Assembly (NCBI GenBank): GCA_021405315.1
Contig: QWIH01000030.1
Location: 1 to 41,493, forward strand
DNA length: 41,493 nt
Origin: Leptolyngbya sp. PLA1
Lineage (GTDB): Bacteria; Planctomycetota; Phycisphaerae; Phycisphaerales; UBA1924
Reading direction: 5' to 3'
Each line of letters begins with the position of its first letter. Positions within the stretch are counted from its first letter, which is position 1. Both the position numbers and the translations under genes were made by a program. The notes under the pieces are model-generated. The model searched no databases, was not told the DNA's origin, and worked only from the letters and a program-made list of their open reading frames with translations. Below, piece by piece: positions 34,218 through 41,493 of the stretch.

Positions 34218-35960
34218 CTAGCCCTGGGCAAGTCCGGCCTGCGCCCCGAGATCGCGGAGCGCGCGGTCGATCGGATCAGCGACCGAGGCGGGGTTGGCGA
34301 GGGGAGAGGCAAGGAAGGCGTGCCGGACAGCCGCGCGTGCCGCGAGATCGCGCCGGCCGCCCGCCGCGGCTCGGACGGCGACCCTCACACCAGCCCCGGG
34401 GCTCTCGGCGATCCACTCGGGCATTCCGGCGGCGTGCATGAGGCTGGCGCCGACGCGCGAGGCGTGTCTCCCGCCGGGCACGGTCAGCGTAGGAACGCCC
34501 ATGAGGAGCGCCTCGCAGGTGGTAGTGGTGCCGTGGTAGGTGAGGGGATCCAGGGCGAGGTCCACCTCGTCGTACAGGCTGAGGTGGTGGCGTGTGTCGT
34601 CGGCCCAGCCCCGGAGATCCAGCCTTGCCCCATCCACCCCTCGCGCCTCGAAGCGTTGACGGGTGTAGTCGCGGGTAGCGGGATCGGAGAGTGCGCCGGT
34701 CTTGAGCAGCAACCGCGCGTGGGGCACGGCCTTGAGAACCTCCGACCAGTAGTCGACCGTGGGATCGCAGAGCTTGAGCAGCGCGTTGAAGGAGCCGAAC
34801 GTGAAGGGCCCCGGAGAGGCCGGGCCGGGCTCTGGCGCGTGCGGCGGGGGGCCATAGGCGATGAAGCAGCCGGGCAGCCGCACGAGGCGCTCGCTCCCGT
34901 GGGTATCGCTCCCCTCCGGGTCGGTGAGGGCATCGACGAGTCTCGCGCCGATCTCCGCGGCACCGGAGGTCGCGGCGTAGCCGAGGTAGTTCACCTGCAC
35001 GGGCGCGGGACGGAGCAGAAGCGCGGGCAGACGGTGCCCCGCGGAGAGCCCCGCGAGATCGAGCAGCACGCCCACGCCATCGGCGCGGATGCGGGACGCG
35101 AGCTCGACCGGCGGCATCCAGGGGCAATCCAGGAATCGCACCGGCAGGGCCTTGAATCTCGCGGTGACGTCGTCCTGGGATTCCGTGGTGTAGTAGCAGT
35201 GGACGCGCCAACCCCGGCCGGCCAACTCCGTGATGAGGGGCAGGGAGAAGTGCGACACGCTGTGCCGCTTGAAGTCCGGGGACAGAACGCCGAGGACGCG
35301 TGCGCCCGGGCTCGGGGCGGGCAACGGCGCGTTGGCGGGCACGTGCCGTCGGATCGCGTTGGCGTGAGCCTCGTGGGCCAGCCGGACTGCTGCTCCGTCC
35401 GCCCGCGGGTCATAGACAGAAGCCCGCGCGATGGACTCGAGGACCTTGACGTGCGTGGGCCATGACGCGAGCGCCCCGCGCAGAATCTCCGTGCTGCCTG
35501 GGGCGTCGCCACGCTGGAGGAGGCCCGCGGCGAGGGCGAGGCGGAGGTTGACGCTGTCCGGTCCCTTCGCGAGGGCGGCACGCCCCAGGTCGACCGTTTC
35601 GCCCGCGGCGTCGAGGCCCGACAGAACGCCGATGAAGTCGTCGCGAAGCGGAACGTCGTCGGGCCACTTCGCGTGGGCTTCGCGGAGCATGGCGAGCCCT
35701 TCGTCGCGCTTGTCGAGTTCGGCGAGGTGGAACTTCGCGACGTTGTGCGCGATGACGGCGTCGGACGCAGCCCGGGGGCGGACCTTCGCGAGGTTCGCGA
35801 GCGCGGCTTCTTTTTTGCCGAGGCGGTGCTGAGCGGTGGCGAGTCCCAGGAGGACCAGGGGGTGCCCGGGGGCCTGGATGGCCAGACGCGCGAAGGCCTG
35901 CGCGGCTTCTTCGTTCCGGCGGCCGGCGAGGAGCGCGTTGGCGGAGGCAAGTGGGTCCAT
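34218..35960 (-). CDS. TPR-GT41 glycosyltransferase (O-GlcNAc transferase-like), copy 1
   Basis: A 580-residue protein: TPR-like helical repeats about 1-200 (AQAFARLAIQAPGHPLVLLGLA, EALANLAKV, GLAMLREAHAKWPDD) and a GT41 catalytic domain about 210-580. The catalytic region has LSPDFKRHSVSHFSL (around 225) with the active-site histidine as in human OGT, NYLGYAATSGAAEIG, FTFGSFNALLKLCDP with the UDP-contacting lysine, and YHGTTTTCEALLMGVPTLT near 476. GT41 enzymes transfer GlcNAc or glucose to Ser/Thr, and in some bacteria to other surface targets. A second copy lies at 37262-39034. Start ATG 35960 is preceded by the terminator of the PEP-CTERM gene, so its promoter must be close to the start or transcription reads through. 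Confidence 0.86.
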   Translation of the reverse strand: MDPLASANALLAGRRNEEAAQAFARLAIQAPGHPLVLLGLATAQHRLGKKEAALANLAKVRPRAASDAVIAHNVAKFHLAELDKRDEGLAMLREAHAKWPDDVPLRDDFIGVLSGLDAAGETVDLGRAALAKGPDSVNLRLALAAGLLQRGDAPGSTEILRGALASWPTHVKVLESIARASVYDPRADGAAVRLAHEAHANAIRRHVPANAPLPAPSPGARVLGVLSPDFKRHSVSHFSLPLITELAGRGWRVHCYYTTESQDDVTARFKALPVRFLDCPWMPPVELASRIRADGVGVLLDLAGLSAGHRLPALLLRPAPVQVNYLGYAATSGAAEIGARLVDALTDPEGSDTHGSERLVRLPGCFIAYGPPPHAPEPGPASPGPFTFGSFNALLKLCDPTVDYWSEVLKAVPHARLLLKTGALSDPATRDYTRQRFEARGVDGARLDLRGWADDTRHHLSLYDEVDLALDPLTYHGTTTTCEALLMGVPTLTVPGGRHASRVGASLMHAAGMPEWIAESPGAGVRVAVRAAAGGRRDLAARAAVRHAFLASPLANPASVADPIDRALRDLGAQAGLAQG

Positions 35961-35999
35961 CCGGGTGGCTCCATCGGCACAGGTCGCAGGGCCGGGGGC

Positions 36000-36037
36000 A
36001 AAAAAGGCAGGGCCGGGTTCTTTCGAGCCCGGCCCTG
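36000..36037 (-). terminator. Rho-independent terminator of the PEP-CTERM gene
   Basis: CAGGGCCGGGTTC (36008-36020) pairs with GAGCCCGGCCCTG (36025-36037), one mismatch on the minus strand, with a four-base loop. On the minus strand it is followed by CC and six Ts (36005-36000). It starts 26 bases past the stop codon of the PEP-CTERM gene. Confidence 0.88.
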
Positions 36038-36063
36038 AAGGGAATCAGATGTGTCGCTGAGGA

Positions 36064-36969
36064 TCAGCGGCGGCGGCGGGCGACGGCCAGCCCACCCAGG
36101 CCCATGAGGGCCAGCGTGCCGGGGGTCGGCACGGGGATGTAGTTGTAGCCCTTGGTGATGCGACCACCGACGGTCGCGCCCGCGGCGATGCGGGAGAAGT
36201 CGAACTGGAAGGCGGCGGCGTTGTCGCCGGCGGCGCCCAGGGTGTCGGTGTTCGAGAGCGCGGTCACGAGCGCGTCGGACAGCGCGGTGCGGGGAGCGCC
36301 GGTGCCCGAGAAGGGACCGATCTGCCAGCGGTCGTTGAGGCGGAGGTCAGCGCCCATGGTGAAGAACTGGCTGCTGTTGCTGGTGGAGGCGTTGTTGCGG
36401 TAGAAGTTCACGCCCGGGTTGGAGTTGTAGGTGCCGTCGTTGCCGCCGGCGGAGAGCACGTCGGAGTCGCTGTAGGCGAAGAAGGAGACGTCCTGAGCGG
36501 ACTGGGAGTTGTTGATGATGCTCCAGTTGATGGTGACGGCAGCGGAGGTCGGGGTGATCTGGTTCAGGGTGTAGGTGAACTCGAAGGTAAGGGTGCCGTT
36601 GGTCGAGCTGCCGCCGATGGGCTCGACGTACCGGAGGAAGGCGGAGTTGGCGCCGAGCTGGGTGCCGAAGGTCTGGTTGGTGAGAGCGAACTCGCGGGTG
36701 TCGCCCTGGGAGCGGTACCACCACCAGTTCTGGAAGAGGTAGTCGGAGGTGACGGCGCTGCTGCCGGCGGTGGTGTTCGCGCCGATGAGGCCGAAGTTCG
36801 CGGCGCTGCCGCCGCCGGTGCCGGTGCGGTTGGCGGTGGCGGTGAGGCCCTGCTCGGAGTAGCGGTAGAGGCCATCGTTGAGAATGAGCGTGGTGAGGGT
36901 CTGCGCCTCAGCCACAGCCGCGGCCGCCGCAACGCCGGCGAACGCCATCAGAGCCATCTTCCTGTTCAT
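36064..36969 (-). CDS. Secreted PEP-CTERM sorting-domain protein
   Basis: A 301-residue exported protein. The signal peptide is MNRKMALMAFAGVAAAAAVAEAQ. The mature part is rich in Ser, Thr, Asn and Gly with aromatic beta-strands (YLFQNWWWYRSQGDTREF, FEFTYTLNQITPTSAAV, VTINWSIINNSQSAQDVSFF), and it is almost free of charged residues. The last 24 residues are PVPTPGTLALMGLGGLAVARRRR, the PEP-CTERM plan of a Pro-Gly motif, a membrane helix and Arg tail, recognised by an exosortase-type system. No exosortase is in the window. ATG 36969 has AGGAG seven bases upstream. It lies between two GT41 genes on the same strand, and its many Ser/Thr make it a possible glycosylation substrate (inference). Confidence 0.88.
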   Translation of the reverse strand: MNRKMALMAFAGVAAAAAVAEAQTLTTLILNDGLYRYSEQGLTATANRTGTGGGSAANFGLIGANTTAGSSAVTSDYLFQNWWWYRSQGDTREFALTNQTFGTQLGANSAFLRYVEPIGGSSTNGTLTFEFTYTLNQITPTSAAVTINWSIINNSQSAQDVSFFAYSDSDVLSAGGNDGTYNSNPGVNFYRNNASTSNSSQFFTMGADLRLNDRWQIGPFSGTGAPRTALSDALVTALSNTDTLGAAGDNAAAFQFDFSRIAAGATVGGRITKGYNYIPVPTPGTLALMGLGGLAVARRRR

Positions 36970-37261
36970 CTGTCTTCTCCTCTTTCTCTCTCGATCCCCA
37001 CACGAATCAAACGGTGCGGTGTGCCCGCGCGGATCACACCGCGGTCACGACGAATGAGAAAGAGGCGCACAGGAGGCGGGGACAACGTCCACCCGCGGCT
37101 TGTCTCTCTCATCACCCCGAGGAGCTACCCCGGGGCGGGCCAAGTTTACCACCCCCCGTGGTTTGTGCAATAGAAAGTAGAGGGCCTGCATCGACTTTGC
37201 TGATATCGTCTGGACCGATAACTTCAGCAGATGCCGGCTTGATCGGTTTTTGGACGGTAGA
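36970..37261 (-). other. Leader region of the PEP-CTERM gene
   Basis: This 292-base stretch separates the second GT41 gene from the PEP-CTERM gene. On the minus strand TTGCAC (37170-37165) and TAAACT (37148-37143) are 16 bases apart, a weak promoter candidate that would give a leader of about 165 bases. CCCCG and CGGGG near 37117-37136 can pair in that leader. The right part holds an imperfect hairpin, and no gene is seen. Confidence 0.35.
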
Positions 37262-39034
37262 TCAGGGCTTGGCACGACAGCGTTGTGCCCAGGCAGCCCG
37301 CAAGGCAGCGCGGAGCCGCTGGGCGTAGGCGGGCTGATCGCCGAGGGAGCCGGAGAGCACCCTGTCTCGGAGAGACCCGCGAATGGACGAGAGGCGGGCC
37401 GGGTCGTTCGCGAGCGCCAGGGCAGCAGCGACGTAGGCGTCCTCATCAGAAGCTGCGAGCTCGGGGAGACCCACGTTGTGCAGGAGGCTGAGGCCGACCC
37501 GGGCGGCGTGGCGGTCGCCGACGAGGGAGACGACGGGGACGCCCATGAGCATGGCCTCGATGGTGGTGGTCGTGCCGCAATAGGGCGTCGGGTCGAGGCC
37601 GATGTCGATCTGGTCGTAGGTGGAGAGGTGGCTCTTGAGGTCCTTTTCCCAGGTCTTCCAGACGACGCGCTCTCTGGGGATGCCGTGGTCCGCGAGGCGA
37701 CGGAGCATGAACTCATTGGTGCCCGCGTGGTCGCCCTCGAGCATCTTTGCGAAGAGCCTGGAGCCGGGGACGGCGGCGAGGACACGACCCCAGAGGGCAA
37801 GGGTCTTGTCGTTGATCTTCATGCTGTTGTTGAAGGAGCCGAAGGTGAGCGGCGCCCCGCCGGCGCTGGGCGGGGGCGCGACCGGGGGCGGGGTTTCCCA
37901 GGGCTCGAAGCACAGGAAGCAGGGGTCAAGGCGGATGAGGCGTTCGCTCGCGAGCGCCTCGGCGCCGGGGGGGTCGGTGAAGGAGTCGACGATGCGGTAG
38001 TCGATGTTGGAGAGCCCGGTGGAGGATGGGTAGCCGATGTAGGTGATCTGGACGGGCGCAGGCCGGACCTGCATGAGGGGCATGGCCTGGCCCAGCGTGA
38101 GGCCCGAGAGCTCGATGAGGATGTCGACGCGGTCTTCGTGGATGAGGCGGGCGAGGGCCGCCATGTTCATGCCGGTGACGACGGTCCAGGAGTCGCAGAG
38201 GCTTCGGAAGCGGTCGGAGGTGGTGCTGCCGGGCGGGCCGCTGTAGTACGCCCGCAGGTGCATGTGCCCCTTGAGCGCGCGGAGCATCGGGAGGGCGAAG
38301 AAGCCGACGGAGTGGCGGCGGAGGTCGGGCGAGAGCACGCCGACGCGGAGCGGCCGGTCGGGGTCGTCGGTCGCGGGAAAGGTGAACATGCCCGATCCGA
38401 CGTGGTCGTTGAGCGTGTTGGCGTAGCGCTTGTGGAGGGCGAACGCCTGCTGCGCGGTGATGTCCGGGTCGTAGTTGGCGGTGACCGCGGCGAGCTCGGC
38501 GGGGGCAAGCCGCCCGGGGGCTATCCACTGAGACTCGCGGGCGAAGGCCATCGCCTCCTTGAGCATGCCCAGTTTGTGCATGGAGGTCGCGCGGACGCTC
38601 CGGAGCGCGTCATTGGCCCAGCCCTCGGCCAGAGCGCGGTCGACGATCTGGATGGCGTCCGCGTGACGGCCCTTGGAGCGGAGGGTCTCCGCGAGCACGA
38701 AGGCGATCTGGGGATCCTGCGGGAAGAGGGTTAGGCCGTCCTGGAGCGCGGCGATGGCCTGCTCGCCCTTTCCGGCCTTGTCGAGCGCCTCGCCGAGGGT
38801 GGCGTAGACACCGGGGACCATGGGGCTGGCGCGGCGGAGGGCGGTGGCGTAGAAGACCGCCTGCTCGGGCTGCCCGAGGTTGAGGAGCGCATGGCAGAGG
38901 GCCCCCACCGCCGCGGCGTCGCCGGGGTGACGCTGCGCATGGCGGCGGAGCAGGTCCGCGGCGTCGGCGTAGCGGGCGCGGTCGATCAGTTCGCACGCCC
39001 GGGCGAGGGGGGATGTTGGCGGCTGTGGGGGCAC
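37262..39034 (-). CDS. TPR-GT41 glycosyltransferase (O-GlcNAc transferase-like), copy 2
   Basis: A 590-residue protein with TPR-like repeats about 1-190 (AADLLRRHAQRHPGDAAAVGAL, QAVFYATALRRASPMVPGVYATLG, AIAALQDGLTLFPQDPQIAFVL) and a GT41 domain. Key elements are LSPDLRRHSVGFFALPM near 233 with the catalytic histidine, TYIGYPSSTGLSNIDYRI, LTFGSFNNSMKINDKT with the UDP-contacting lysine, and YCGTTTTIEAMLMGVPVVS near 486. It is more typical of bacterial GT41 (SPINDLY-type) than copy 1, with similar overall layout, so the pair probably arose by an old duplication and diverged. It follows cystathionine beta-synthase after four bases, which suggests an operon. Substrate unknown. Confidence 0.88.
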   Translation of the reverse strand: MPPQPPTSPLARACELIDRARYADAADLLRRHAQRHPGDAAAVGALCHALLNLGQPEQAVFYATALRRASPMVPGVYATLGEALDKAGKGEQAIAALQDGLTLFPQDPQIAFVLAETLRSKGRHADAIQIVDRALAEGWANDALRSVRATSMHKLGMLKEAMAFARESQWIAPGRLAPAELAAVTANYDPDITAQQAFALHKRYANTLNDHVGSGMFTFPATDDPDRPLRVGVLSPDLRRHSVGFFALPMLRALKGHMHLRAYYSGPPGSTTSDRFRSLCDSWTVVTGMNMAALARLIHEDRVDILIELSGLTLGQAMPLMQVRPAPVQITYIGYPSSTGLSNIDYRIVDSFTDPPGAEALASERLIRLDPCFLCFEPWETPPPVAPPPSAGGAPLTFGSFNNSMKINDKTLALWGRVLAAVPGSRLFAKMLEGDHAGTNEFMLRRLADHGIPRERVVWKTWEKDLKSHLSTYDQIDIGLDPTPYCGTTTTIEAMLMGVPVVSLVGDRHAARVGLSLLHNVGLPELAASDEDAYVAAALALANDPARLSSIRGSLRDRVLSGSLGDQPAYAQRLRAALRAAWAQRCRAKP

Positions 39035-39038
39035 GCGC

Positions 39039-40412
39039 TTACTTCGCCCGCTTGCTCATGAAGTCCAGCACGTCGATCTTGCTGACGATGCCGACGACCT
39101 TGCCGTTGTCGACCACGACGCCGACCTGGTCGGTCTCGAAGATGCGGAAGAGCTCTTCGATGCGGGCCTTCGGGTAGATGAGCCCGCCGAGCGCGTGCGA
39201 GACGCTCTTGGCGGGGGAGTCGGCGGTGACGGCGCCGCTGGTGAGGCCGCGGAGCACGTCAACCTCGTGGACCATGCCGACGGGGTTGCCGGAGCCATCG
39301 ACGATGGGGACCTGGGAGATGCCCTTGCCCCTGAAGAGGTCGATGACCTGACCGATGGTCGTGGTCTGTGTGGCGGTGACGACCTGGCGCTGGGGCATGG
39401 CACGGAGAATGTCCTCGACGAGGCCGAGGTCGCGGTCCGAGCCGAGGAACCCGTAGTCGCGCATCCAGGAATCCTGGAGGAACTTGGTGATGTAGCGGGT
39501 GCCGCTGTCGGGGAGGACGGTGACGATGGTCTTGCCCTTGCCGAGCTGCTTGGCGAGCTTGACGGCGATGTGGACGTTGCAGCCAGAGGACCCGCCGCAG
39601 AAGAGGCCCTCTTCGCGGACGAGGCGGCGGGCCATGGTGAAGGCCTCGCGGTCGTTGGTCTGGTGGAACTCATCGACGACGGAGTAGTCCATGGCGTCGC
39701 AGAGGATGTCCTCGCCGATGCCCTCGACCTTGTAGACGTGGGGCGTGGGCATGGTCTTGGTGTAGAAGTAGTGGTAGTGGACGGAGCCGATGGGATCCAC
39801 GCCCACGATGCGGATGTGGGGGGCCTTCTTCTTGAGGAAGCGGGCGGTGCCGGAGAGCGTGCCCCCGGTGCCGGCGCCGGCGACAAACACATCGAACTTG
39901 CCGTCGGTGTCGTTCCAGATTTCGGGGCCGGTGGAGAGCTCGTGGGCGGCGATGTTGTCCTGGTTGTGGTACTGGTTGACGTAGAAGGCGTTGGGGGTCT
40001 CGCGCGCGATGCGCTTGGCGGTCTCGACGTAGTGCTGGGGGCTGTCGCCGGGCACGTCGGTGGGCGTGATGACGACCTCGGCCCCGAAGGCCTTGAGCAT
40101 GTTGACCTTTTCGGTGCTCATCTTGTCGGGCATGGTGAAGACGCAGCGGTATCCCTTGACGCAGGCCCACATGGCAACGCCCTGGCCGGTGTTGCCGCTG
40201 GTGTTCTCGACGATGGTGCCGCCGGGCTTGATCTCGCCCCGCTTCTCGGCCATGTTGAGGATGTGCACCGCCATGCGGTCCTTGATGGAGCCGGTGGGGT
40301 TCATGTACTCGCACTTGACGAGGACGGTCGCGTCGTTCGGGCCGACGACCTTGTTCAGACGGACGAGGGGAGTCTTGCCGACGGCGGCGATGATGTCGGG
40401 ATAGATGGTCAT
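39039..40412 (-). CDS. Cystathionine beta-synthase with C-terminal CBS pair
   Basis: A 457-residue PLP enzyme that condenses serine with homocysteine to cystathionine (or related beta-replacement of cysteine synthase type). The PLP lysine is Lys44 in MNPTGSIKDRMA, the phosphate loop is NTSGNTGQGVA (70-80), and GAGTGGTLSG and GGSSGCNVHIAV follow. Residues about 340-457 form two CBS domains, which in this family bind adenosyl ligands for regulation. There is no N-terminal haem domain. Length equals other bacterial CBS-tailed enzymes. AAGGA lies upstream of the ATG at 40412. The lack of a cystathionine gamma-lyase neighbour leaves the direction of sulfur flow open. Confidence 0.9.
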   Translation of the reverse strand: MTIYPDIIAAVGKTPLVRLNKVVGPNDATVLVKCEYMNPTGSIKDRMAVHILNMAEKRGEIKPGGTIVENTSGNTGQGVAMWACVKGYRCVFTMPDKMSTEKVNMLKAFGAEVVITPTDVPGDSPQHYVETAKRIARETPNAFYVNQYHNQDNIAAHELSTGPEIWNDTDGKFDVFVAGAGTGGTLSGTARFLKKKAPHIRIVGVDPIGSVHYHYFYTKTMPTPHVYKVEGIGEDILCDAMDYSVVDEFHQTNDREAFTMARRLVREEGLFCGGSSGCNVHIAVKLAKQLGKGKTIVTVLPDSGTRYITKFLQDSWMRDYGFLGSDRDLGLVEDILRAMPQRQVVTATQTTTIGQVIDLFRGKGISQVPIVDGSGNPVGMVHEVDVLRGLTSGAVTADSPAKSVSHALGGLIYPKARIEELFRIFETDQVGVVVDNGKVVGIVSKIDVLDFMSKRAK

Positions 40413-40514
40413 GGGGGGTCCTTGGGGCGTGGTGTGGGGCCAGATGTTAGGTGCGCGGCACGATTCCTCCCGCGGCCTCGGGCGACGCGGTGGCAGCCTG
40501 TCAGCATCGGGCGA

Positions 40515-41493
40515 TCACGTCCCGGTCTTCGGCTTCACCTTCACCGAGACGGTGCGGTCCTTGGCGTAGTACTTCTTGTAGGTTTCGAGGATCTCGGCGG
40601 GGGTGATCTTCTGGTAGGCCTCGGGGGCCGCCATGAAGTCGCCGAGCGTGAGGCCGTCGTAGGTGATGGTCTCGAGCCGGGCGAGCCATGTGGCAGGCTG
40701 GCGCATCTGCTCTTCGAGGGTGTTGGCGATCTGGCCCTTCGCCTTTGCGACCTCCTCCTCGGTCGGCCCGCCCTCGGCGAAGGCAGCGAACATTTCGAGG
40801 ATGCGGTCGGCGAGCGCGTCGACCTTGGCGGGGTCGCTGGGCGCCCCGGCCATGAGCATGCCGAAGCCCGGGTAGGTGCTGCCGGGCTCGAGGCCGGCGG
40901 AGATGCTGTAGACGAGCTGCTCCTGCTCCCTGATCTGCTTGACCATGCGGGTGGACATGACGATCTGGGCGAGGCGCATGGCGCGGACGTCGTGGATGTT
41001 TGACTGGTCCGGGCCGTAGAACCCGCCCATGGCGCCGGCGACGGGGGTGACGGTGTCGATCTCGATGTGGTTGACGCGCGGGCCCTCGGGGCGCTTGAGG
41101 GTGCGGAGATTGGCGAACTGGCCCGGGGTCACGCGCTCGCGCTTGGGGAGAGAGCCGATGTAGCGGGCGACGAGTTCCTGCGCTCGCTCGCGGGAGATGT
41201 CGCCCACGACGGCCACTTCGATGGGAGAGGTCGCGATGAGGTGGTTGAGCCTTGCCTGCGCGGCTTCGAGGGTGATGGCGCGGATCTGGGCGGGTGTCGG
41301 GGGCTGGGTGCGCGGGTCGTCCGGGTAGCGGGCGGCGGCCTGGGCCTTGCTGAAGGCGCCCATGGGGTTCTTGTCGACGGCTTCGAGCGCCTGAAGGGTG
41401 GATGTCTTCCAGTTGTCGAAGGCGGGCCCTTCGATCTTGGGCTCGGTGAGGAGGAGGTGGGCGAGCTGCATTCCCTGCTCGAGGTCCTCGGGC
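40515..41493 (-). CDS. M16 family peptidase, C-terminal part (5' end cut by window edge)
   Basis: The C-terminal 326 or so residues of an M16 (insulinase/pitrilysin) zinc peptidase-type protein; the gene continues beyond base 41493. Seen are the non-catalytic repeat features IEVAVVGDISRERAQELVARYIGSLPKR, a Gly-Phe strand (AGAMGGFYGPD), MVKQIREQEQLVYSISAGLEPG (the R..E-x-LVYS motif of the C-terminal M16 domain) and EEEVAKAKGQIANTLEEQ. The HxxEH zinc motif would lie upstream, outside the window, so activity cannot be judged. In family members this half closes the chamber over the peptide. It is the first gene seen on this strand before cystathionine beta-synthase, with 102 bases between them. 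Confidence 0.88.
   Translation of the reverse strand, partial: PEDLEQGMQLAHLLLTEPKIEGPAFDNWKTSTLQALEAVDKNPMGAFSKAQAAARYPDDPRTQPPTPAQIRAITLEAAQARLNHLIATSPIEVAVVGDISRERAQELVARYIGSLPKRERVTPGQFANLRTLKRPEGPRVNHIEIDTVTPVAGAMGGFYGPDQSNIHDVRAMRLAQIVMSTRMVKQIREQEQLVYSISAGLEPGSTYPGFGMLMAGAPSDPAKVDALADRILEMFAAFAEGGPTEEEVAKAKGQIANTLEEQMRQPATWLARLETITYDGLTLGDFMAAPEAYQKITPAEILETYKKYYAKDRTVSVKVKPKTGT

Noticed and set aside
37214..37251. Plus-strand ACCGAT/ATCGGT hairpin followed by five Ts
   Set aside because: The stem is only 6 bp with a 22-base loop, and no plus-strand gene ends nearby; too weak to call a terminator or small RNA.
1..41493. CRISPR arrays, IS elements, prophage, tRNA or rRNA genes
   Set aside because: I saw no spaced direct repeats, transposase or integrase motifs, T-loop-like TTCGANNC contexts with an acceptor stem, or rRNA-like conserved blocks.

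Overview
The window reads as a chromosomal segment of a GC-rich planctomycete, most likely of the class Phycisphaerae. This is inferred from gene content, not from a marker gene. Three secreted proteins end in a two-loop EF-hand/dockerin-like cassette closing with Gly-Gly-x-Cys-Pro. Two others end in PEP-CTERM-type tails. There is a fungal/animal-type (GT3) glycogen synthase, two TPR-GT41 proteins, and many genes without a strong Shine-Dalgarno site. I see no rRNA, tRNA, CRISPR array, insertion sequence or prophage.

Layout. 1-5.8 kb: a small lipoprotein, a minus-strand set (nucleotidyltransferase-kinase fusion, GT2 glycosyltransferase, kbl) and a divergent GT4 glycosyltransferase. 5.8-11.8 kb: a Tat-signal epimerase-like protein, then a plus-strand run of a 651-residue exported protein with a possible His/Cys dyad, GT3 glycogen synthase, RNase HI and a lipoprotein. 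12.0-17.6 kb: a membrane-anchored PGRP/amidase-like protein, a Ser/Thr kinase behind a row of hairpins, a PPP-type phosphatase, an HTH regulator overlapping a small ORF, and PolX. 17.6-24.2 kb: a DUF971 protein, pyrF, an FGE-fold secreted protein overlapping a large secreted dockerin-like protein whose signal peptide is out of frame at a G10 tract, sucC, and a small dockerin-like protein. 24.4-27.9 kb: an envelope-glycan cassette (hexapeptide acyltransferase, UDP-sugar epimerase, tandem-duplicated GT2). 28-30.5 kb: a 786-residue secreted dockerin-like protein with a recognisable promoter, 5' stem-loop and terminator. 30.7-41.5 kb: PIN-PhoH ATPase, a fused double ABC-2 permease, two TPR-GT41 glycosyltransferases flanking a PEP-CTERM protein, cystathionine beta-synthase, and the C-terminal part of an M16 peptidase cut by the window edge.

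How the genes fit together. Much of the window concerns the cell surface: sugar activation (2750-4468), sugar epimerisation and transfer (GT2, GT4, GT41, acyltransferase), and secreted proteins carrying C-terminal sorting or binding tails. The rest is housekeeping: pyrF, sucC, kbl, cystathionine beta-synthase, rnhA, polX, phoH and glycogen synthase. The observation I would check first is the G10 tract at 20026-20035. It splits a good signal peptide from its mature protein by exactly one base, and the same single-base change would also shorten the overlapping upstream gene. This is either a phase-variation switch or a sequencing error.
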